Positions 7,203 through 9,562 of a DNA stretch of 9,562 nt are shown here, in pieces. The notes under the pieces are model-generated. The model made no database searches. It saw only the letters and a list, made by a program, of their open reading frames with translations, and had not been told where the DNA came from. Position 1 is the stretch's first letter. Every line of letters starts with the position of its first letter. The position numbers and the translations under genes were made by a program. Origin of the DNA: Rhodospirillaceae bacterium (lineage in GTDB: Bacteria > Pseudomonadota > Alphaproteobacteria > UBA8366); NCBI GenBank assembly GCA_002711555.1, contig PARQ01000025.1, positions 21,494-31,055 on the forward strand, in the 5' to 3' direction.

Positions 7203-7684
7203 TGCTCAGTCTCCTTTTCATCATGTGGGTCGTTTAGGTCCGCACTCTCGCTGTCGCCCATAACAGGTTCTGCTTCCATATTCTCTGATAGCTCAATGCT
7301 GGAAACTTCTTCGTTTTTGTCTCGTTTGTTACCGCGGTCGGCTCGATCACGATCGCGATCGCCTTTACCTTGCATTATGGGTGACGCATCGCCCCTCAAA
7401 CTCTCTAACCGCACTGTCATAAATCGAAAGATATCCTCATTCAGACTCATATTACGTTCCATTTCTTGAATGGCTTCTGAGGGTGCATCCAAGTTAAAAA
7501 GAACGTAATGACCTTTGCGATTTTTCTTAATGCGGTATGCGAGAGTGCGCAAGCCCCAGTATTCTCTGAGTTCTACTGAGCCTGAATTATCAGTAATGAT
7601 CTTTTCAAATCCATCGGCCAGACTATCGACCTGAGCAGCGGACACATCCTGCCTAGCAATGAAGATGCTTTCGTAAAGCGGCAT
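7199..7684 (-). CDS. rpsF: Small-subunit ribosomal protein S6 with charged C-terminal tail
   Basis: S6 binds 16S rRNA together with S18 in the 30S platform. Residues 1-97 form the standard S6 fold: [15 protein letters not shown] at the start, [22 protein letters not shown] (39-60) and [30 protein letters not shown] (63-92). The tail from about 98 to 161 first has an alternating Asp-Arg stretch ([11 protein letters not shown], 108-118) and then becomes strongly acidic up to the end (DEKETEQ). E. coli S6 carries a tail of glutamates added after translation; here acidic residues are encoded directly. The start at 7684 is supported by AAGGGAG 8 nt upstream. The gene heads the rpsF-rpsR-rplI operon and has a leader of roughly 175 nt, if the promoter candidate at 7867-7895 is correct, with two hairpins. 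Confidence 0.97.
   Translation of the reverse strand: MPLYESIFIARQDVSAAQVDSLADGFEKIITDNSGSVELREYWGLRTLAYRIKKNRKGHYVLFNLDAPSEAIQEMERNMSLNEDIFRFMTVRLESLRGDASPIMQGKGDRDRDRADRGNKRDKNEEVSSIELSENMEAEPVMGDSESADLNDPHDEKETEQ
7211..7216 (-). promoter_or_regulatory. Strong Shine-Dalgarno for rpsR inside rpsF
   Basis: AAGGAG on the minus strand lies 8 nt before the rpsR ATG and within the last codons of rpsF. It fixes the S18 start and fits coupled re-initiation at the ATGA overlap. Confidence 0.8.
7344..7362. repeat. Short hexamer repeat (CGATCG-like) inside rpsF
   Basis: About three copies of a 6-nt unit (CGATCA, CGATCG, CGATCG) follow one another. They encode the alternating Asp-Arg stretch of the S6 tail. 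Copy-number changes here would lengthen or shorten the tail by two residues without a frameshift. Confidence 0.6.
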
Positions 7685-7692
7685 AAGATAGG

Positions 7693-7699
7693 CTCCCTT
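7693..7699 (-). promoter_or_regulatory. Shine-Dalgarno for rpsF, abutting a hairpin
   Basis: AAGGGAG on the minus strand is 8 nt before the rpsF ATG at 7684. Its first base is also the last base of the 3' arm of the hairpin at 7699-7717. Ribosome access could therefore be affected by that structure. Confidence 0.75.
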
Positions 7700-7717
7700 C
7701 GGCTATTTATGAGCCGA
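7699..7717 (-). promoter_or_regulatory. Hairpin in the rpsF leader next to the ribosome-binding site
   Basis: The leader RNA can form a 6-bp stem, UCGGCU with AGCCGA, around a 7-nt loop (CAUAAAU). It ends exactly where the rpsF Shine-Dalgarno begins. It is not followed by a U-tract, so a terminator is unlikely. A role in translational control of rpsF is plausible, because S6:S18 is known to bind rpsF leaders in several bacteria, but I cannot match the published motif by eye. Confidence 0.45.
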
Positions 7718-7744
7718 CGTCAAAACTCTGACAATTCAGCTCTA

Positions 7745-7766
7745 GACGGCAAACGCATTTGCCACC
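7745..7766 (-). promoter_or_regulatory. Stable upstream hairpin in the rpsF leader
   Basis: The minus-strand RNA pairs GGUGGCAAA with UUUGCCGUC through nine consecutive pairs, two of them G-U, closing a UGCG tetraloop. The inner 6 bp are perfect. The 3' arm contains CCG, a trinucleotide reported as important in S6:S18-binding leaders. The hairpin lies 60 nt upstream of the rpsF start (counting from its near end) and is immediately preceded by ACCUCCUU. A regulatory role is inference; the pairing is seen directly. Confidence 0.5.
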
Positions 7767-7866
7767 AAGGAGGTTTTAAAAATTTTTCCACTACGCAATC
7801 ACGACGCAATATGGAAACTACGGGTGGGAATATACACAAATGCTATTTAATCGAAAGTAAAAACTG

Positions 7867-7895
7867 CATATAAGGCAATAATTAGGTTTGCTCAA
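7867..7895 (-). promoter_or_regulatory. Candidate sigma70-type promoter for the rpsF operon
   Basis: On the minus strand TTGAGC (7895-7890) and TATATG (7872-7867) are 17 nt apart, each matching the consensus at 4 of 6 positions. Transcription would start near 7860 and give a leader of about 175 nt containing both hairpins. A second possible -10, TATATT, lies closer to the gene (7830-7835) but has a poorer -35. Confidence 0.35.
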
Positions 7896-7906
7896 TTGGT
7901 AGTTTC

Positions 7907-7934
7907 TTGTTAGTTCGATAGAAACTTTTATATT
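7907..7934 (+). promoter_or_regulatory. Candidate sigma70-type promoter for fabD
   Basis: TTGTTA (7907-7912) and TATATT (7929-7934) are separated by 16 nt and match the consensus at 4 of 6 and 5 of 6 positions. Transcription would start near 7941, about 40 nt before the fabD ATG. This is the best promoter match on this strand of the gap. Confidence 0.4.
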
Positions 7935-7964
7935 GCGCGGTTTTTGGACGCTGGAATTACTTGT

Positions 7965-7971
7965 AAGAGGA
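7965..7971 (+). promoter_or_regulatory. Shine-Dalgarno that fixes the fabD start
   Basis: AAGAGGA lies 9 nt before the ATG at 7981. It favours that start over an in-frame TTG at 7933, which would add 16 residues not typical of the family and overlaps the promoter candidate. Confidence 0.7.
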
Positions 7972-7980
7972 TATTTGCAC

Positions 7981-8922
7981 ATGAAAAATGCTTTCGTTTT
8001 TCCCGGGCAGGGCTCTCAAGCGGTAGGGATGGGCTCGGCGCTTTCGGAGGCATTTCCAGCTGCTCGATTGGTTTTTGAAGAAGTAGATGACGCACTTGAG
8101 CAAAAGCTTTCTACTTTGATGTTTGATGGTCCGGAAGACAAACTTACTTTAACTGAGAACGCGCAGCCGGCATTGATGGCAGTTAGCATCGCCGTTGTCC
8201 GTGTATTGAAGGATGAGTGCGGTATTTGCGTGACCGAAACTGCAAAGTTTGTCGCTGGTCACTCTTTGGGTGAATACTCAGCACTCGCAGCCGTAGATGC
8301 ATTAACCTTAGCTGACGCTGCTCTTCTGCTTAAGCAGCGTGGAATGGCAATGCAAGAGGCAGTGCCGGTTGGTGAGGGTGCTATGGCAGCTCTGCTGGGT
8401 CTCGATCTTGATGCTGCACAGCAGGTTGCTGATTTAGCCGCAGAGGGTGGGGTTTGTAGTTGCGCAAATGATAATGCTCCGGGCCAGGTTGTTGTTAGTG
8501 GAAGTAAAAAAGCGGTGGAGCGGGCTGCAGAGATTGCAGCACAAAAAGGAGCGCGGAGGGTAATAATGCTGCCTGTGAGTGCTCCCTTTCACTGTTCATT
8601 AATGCAGCCAGCTGCTGACGTGATGGCTGAAGCCTTGGCTCGTATAAATATTCGGGAACCGAAAGTACCAATAATATCCAATGTTACTGCGGCTGAAGTG
8701 ACTGATCCCCATCACATAAGAAGCCATTTAGTTGAGCAAGTTACTAAAATGGTTCGTTGGCGTGAAAGCGTACTTTATATGAGGGAAAAAAATGTGGATA
8801 CGTTGATTGAGATGGGGTCTGGGAAGGTGTTATCCGGTCTTGCTCGTCGCATTTCGAGTGATTTATCGGCCAGAGCGCTGCAGAACCCAAACGATTTTGA
8901 TAGCTTCATAAAGGATATTTGA
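7981..8922 (+). CDS. fabD: Malonyl-CoA:ACP transacylase FabD
   Basis: FabD transfers malonyl groups from CoA to acyl carrier protein, supplying the extender unit for type II fatty-acid synthesis in the cytoplasm. The 313 residues match the usual length of about 310. Motifs are FPGQGSQ at 7-13 (oxyanion hole), the nucleophile S95 in GHSLGEYSA (93-101), R120 in LKQRG (the carboxylate-binding arginine, R117 in E. coli), and catalytic H204 in APFHCSLM. The ferredoxin-like subdomain lies between, at about 130-198. The late IEMGSGKVLSGL stretch (277-288) is also typical. The gene is transcribed away from rpsF and is followed 2 nt later by fabG, so the two are co-transcribed. The catalytic set is complete, and nothing suggests a polyketide or secondary-metabolite role. 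Confidence 0.97.
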   Translation: MKNAFVFPGQGSQAVGMGSALSEAFPAARLVFEEVDDALEQKLSTLMFDGPEDKLTLTENAQPALMAVSIAVVRVLKDECGICVTETAKFVAGHSLGEYSALAAVDALTLADAALLLKQRGMAMQEAVPVGEGAMAALLGLDLDAAQQVADLAAEGGVCSCANDNAPGQVVVSGSKKAVERAAEIAAQKGARRVIMLPVSAPFHCSLMQPAADVMAEALARINIREPKVPIISNVTAAEVTDPHHIRSHLVEQVTKMVRWRESVLYMREKNVDTLIEMGSGKVLSGLARRISSDLSARALQNPNDFDSFIKDI

Positions 8923-8924
8923 CA

Positions 8925-9562
8925 ATGCCTAGTCTTTTCGACCTTTCTGGCAAAAGAGTATTGGTTACCGGCGCATCAGGTGGAATCGGTGGTGCGATCG
9001 CGCGAGGCCTTCATGGAGCAGGTGCTCAGGTCGTGCTTTCTGGAACAAAAACCGATTCGTTGAATGTACTAGCGGACGAGCTCGGGGATAGTGCTCATGT
9101 GCTGACAGCAGCGCTAGGTGCGTCGGGTGCGGAGGAAAAACTTATTAAGGAAAGTATTGATGCACTTGGCTCCTTGGATGTCCTTGTTAACAATGCCGGT
9201 ATTACGCGAGACATGCTAAGCATGAGGCTGTCCGATAAGGATTGGGAAGAAGTTCTAGACATAAATCTTTCCTCTGTTTTTCGACTATGTCGCGTCACCG
9301 TGCCGGTAATGATGAAGAATAGATGGGGGAGGATTATCAATATCACATCAATTGTCGGTATTACTGGAAACGCTGGACAAGCCAATTACGCTGCATCAAA
9401 AGCAGGTATGATTGGGATGACTAAGTCGATTGCTCAGGAGGTAGCACCGCGTGGGATCACAGCAAATTGCATAGCTCCAGGTTTTATAGACACTGCCATG
9501 ACGGAAGGGCTTAGCGATCGCATCAAAGAAAAGCTCTTAGAGGCTATTCCAGCAAAGCGGCT
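8925..9562 (+). CDS. fabG: 3-oxoacyl-ACP reductase FabG (partial, C-terminus beyond the right edge)
   Basis: FabG is the NADPH-dependent reductase that converts 3-oxoacyl-ACP to 3-hydroxyacyl-ACP in each elongation cycle. The frame is open from ATG 8925 to the edge and gives 212 residues of an expected total near 245. It is a classical short-chain dehydrogenase. The cofactor motif TGASGGIG is at 15-22, NNAG at 89-92, N114 in DINLSSVF, and the catalytic S142, Y155 and K159 lie in the order S-x12-YAASK. IAPGFIDTAMT (183-193) is the usual FabG substrate-loop region. AAGGA at 8911-8915, inside the end of fabD, is its Shine-Dalgarno, and the gap from the fabD stop is only 2 nt. The pairing with fabD argues for fatty-acid synthesis rather than another SDR function. 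In related genomes acpP and fabF usually follow. Confidence 0.95.
   Translation, partial: MPSLFDLSGKRVLVTGASGGIGGAIARGLHGAGAQVVLSGTKTDSLNVLADELGDSAHVLTAALGASGAEEKLIKESIDALGSLDVLVNNAGITRDMLSMRLSDKDWEEVLDINLSSVFRLCRVTVPVMMKNRWGRIINITSIVGITGNAGQANYAASKAGMIGMTKSIAQEVAPRGITANCIAPGFIDTAMTEGLSDRIKEKLLEAIPAKR

Larger units (their letters stand above)
7685..7980. other. Divergent intergenic region between rpsF and fabD
   Basis: This 296-nt AT-rich region contains the minus-strand rpsF leader (hairpins at 7699-7717 and 7745-7766 and an anti-Shine-Dalgarno-like octamer beside the second), an A5T5 tract at 7778-7787 that may bend DNA, and promoter candidates facing each way (rpsF at 7867-7895, fabD at 7907-7934). 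I see no coding sequence or RNA gene. A 20-codon frame from ATG 7811 on the plus strand has no usable ribosome-binding site. Confidence 0.75.

Noticed and set aside
7764..7773. Perfect plus-strand Shine-Dalgarno-like AAGGAGG in the rpsF-fabD gap, suggesting a small plus-strand gene
   Set aside because: No start codon lies within a usable distance. The first plus-strand ATG, at 7811, is 37 nt away and gives only 20 codons. The sequence is better considered on the minus strand.
7933..7980. Upstream TTG start extending fabD by 16 residues
   Set aside because: It overlaps the promoter candidate, has no ribosome-binding site and adds residues not typical of FabD. The ATG at 7981 has AAGAGGA at 9 nt and begins with the usual FVFPGQGSQ.

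Overview
The window looks like core chromosome of an alphaproteobacterium of moderate to low GC content. Two things point that way. The first is gene order: rpsF-rpsR-rplI-dnaB-alr, then a permease/ATPase pair, radA and cvpA, with fabD-fabG diverging from rpsF, is a layout familiar from Alphaproteobacteria. The second is protein detail: an extended L9, a charged S6 tail, and a Glu-rich insert before the SLEM motif of DnaB. I cannot name a genus from sequence alone. A marine or uncultivated lineage is only a guess.

Layout, left to right. Positions 1-5993 hold a minus-strand gene block, read from right to left: dnaB (replicative helicase), alr (alanine racemase), mlaE and mlaF (permease and ATPase of an MCE/Mla-type lipid transporter), radA (recombination ATPase) and cvpA (inner-membrane protein, cut by the left edge). 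These genes are packed with short overlaps and probably form one transcript that starts near 6040. Positions 5994-6178 are a non-coding gap with a candidate dnaB promoter, a small inverted repeat and a weak possible terminator for the ribosomal operon. Positions 6179-7684 hold the minus-strand operon rpsF-rpsR-rplI. Each of these three genes has a clear Shine-Dalgarno sequence. Positions 7685-7980 are a divergent intergenic region with candidate promoters for both sides and a structured rpsF leader. On the plus strand, fabD (complete) and fabG (cut by the right edge) begin the type II fatty-acid synthesis cluster.

Together the genes cover housekeeping work: small- and large-subunit ribosomal proteins, replication fork unwinding, recombination repair, peptidoglycan precursor supply (D-Ala), envelope lipid transport and fatty-acid elongation. 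I see no mobile element, phage gene, CRISPR array, tRNA, rRNA or defence system. All complete genes are intact, with recognisable catalytic or signature motifs.

No new biological system is evident. The items most worth a second look are in the rpsF leader: a sequence identical to the anti-Shine-Dalgarno tail of 16S rRNA beside a stable hairpin, and a second hairpin abutting the ribosome-binding site. Next in interest are the long acidic tails on L9 and S6.
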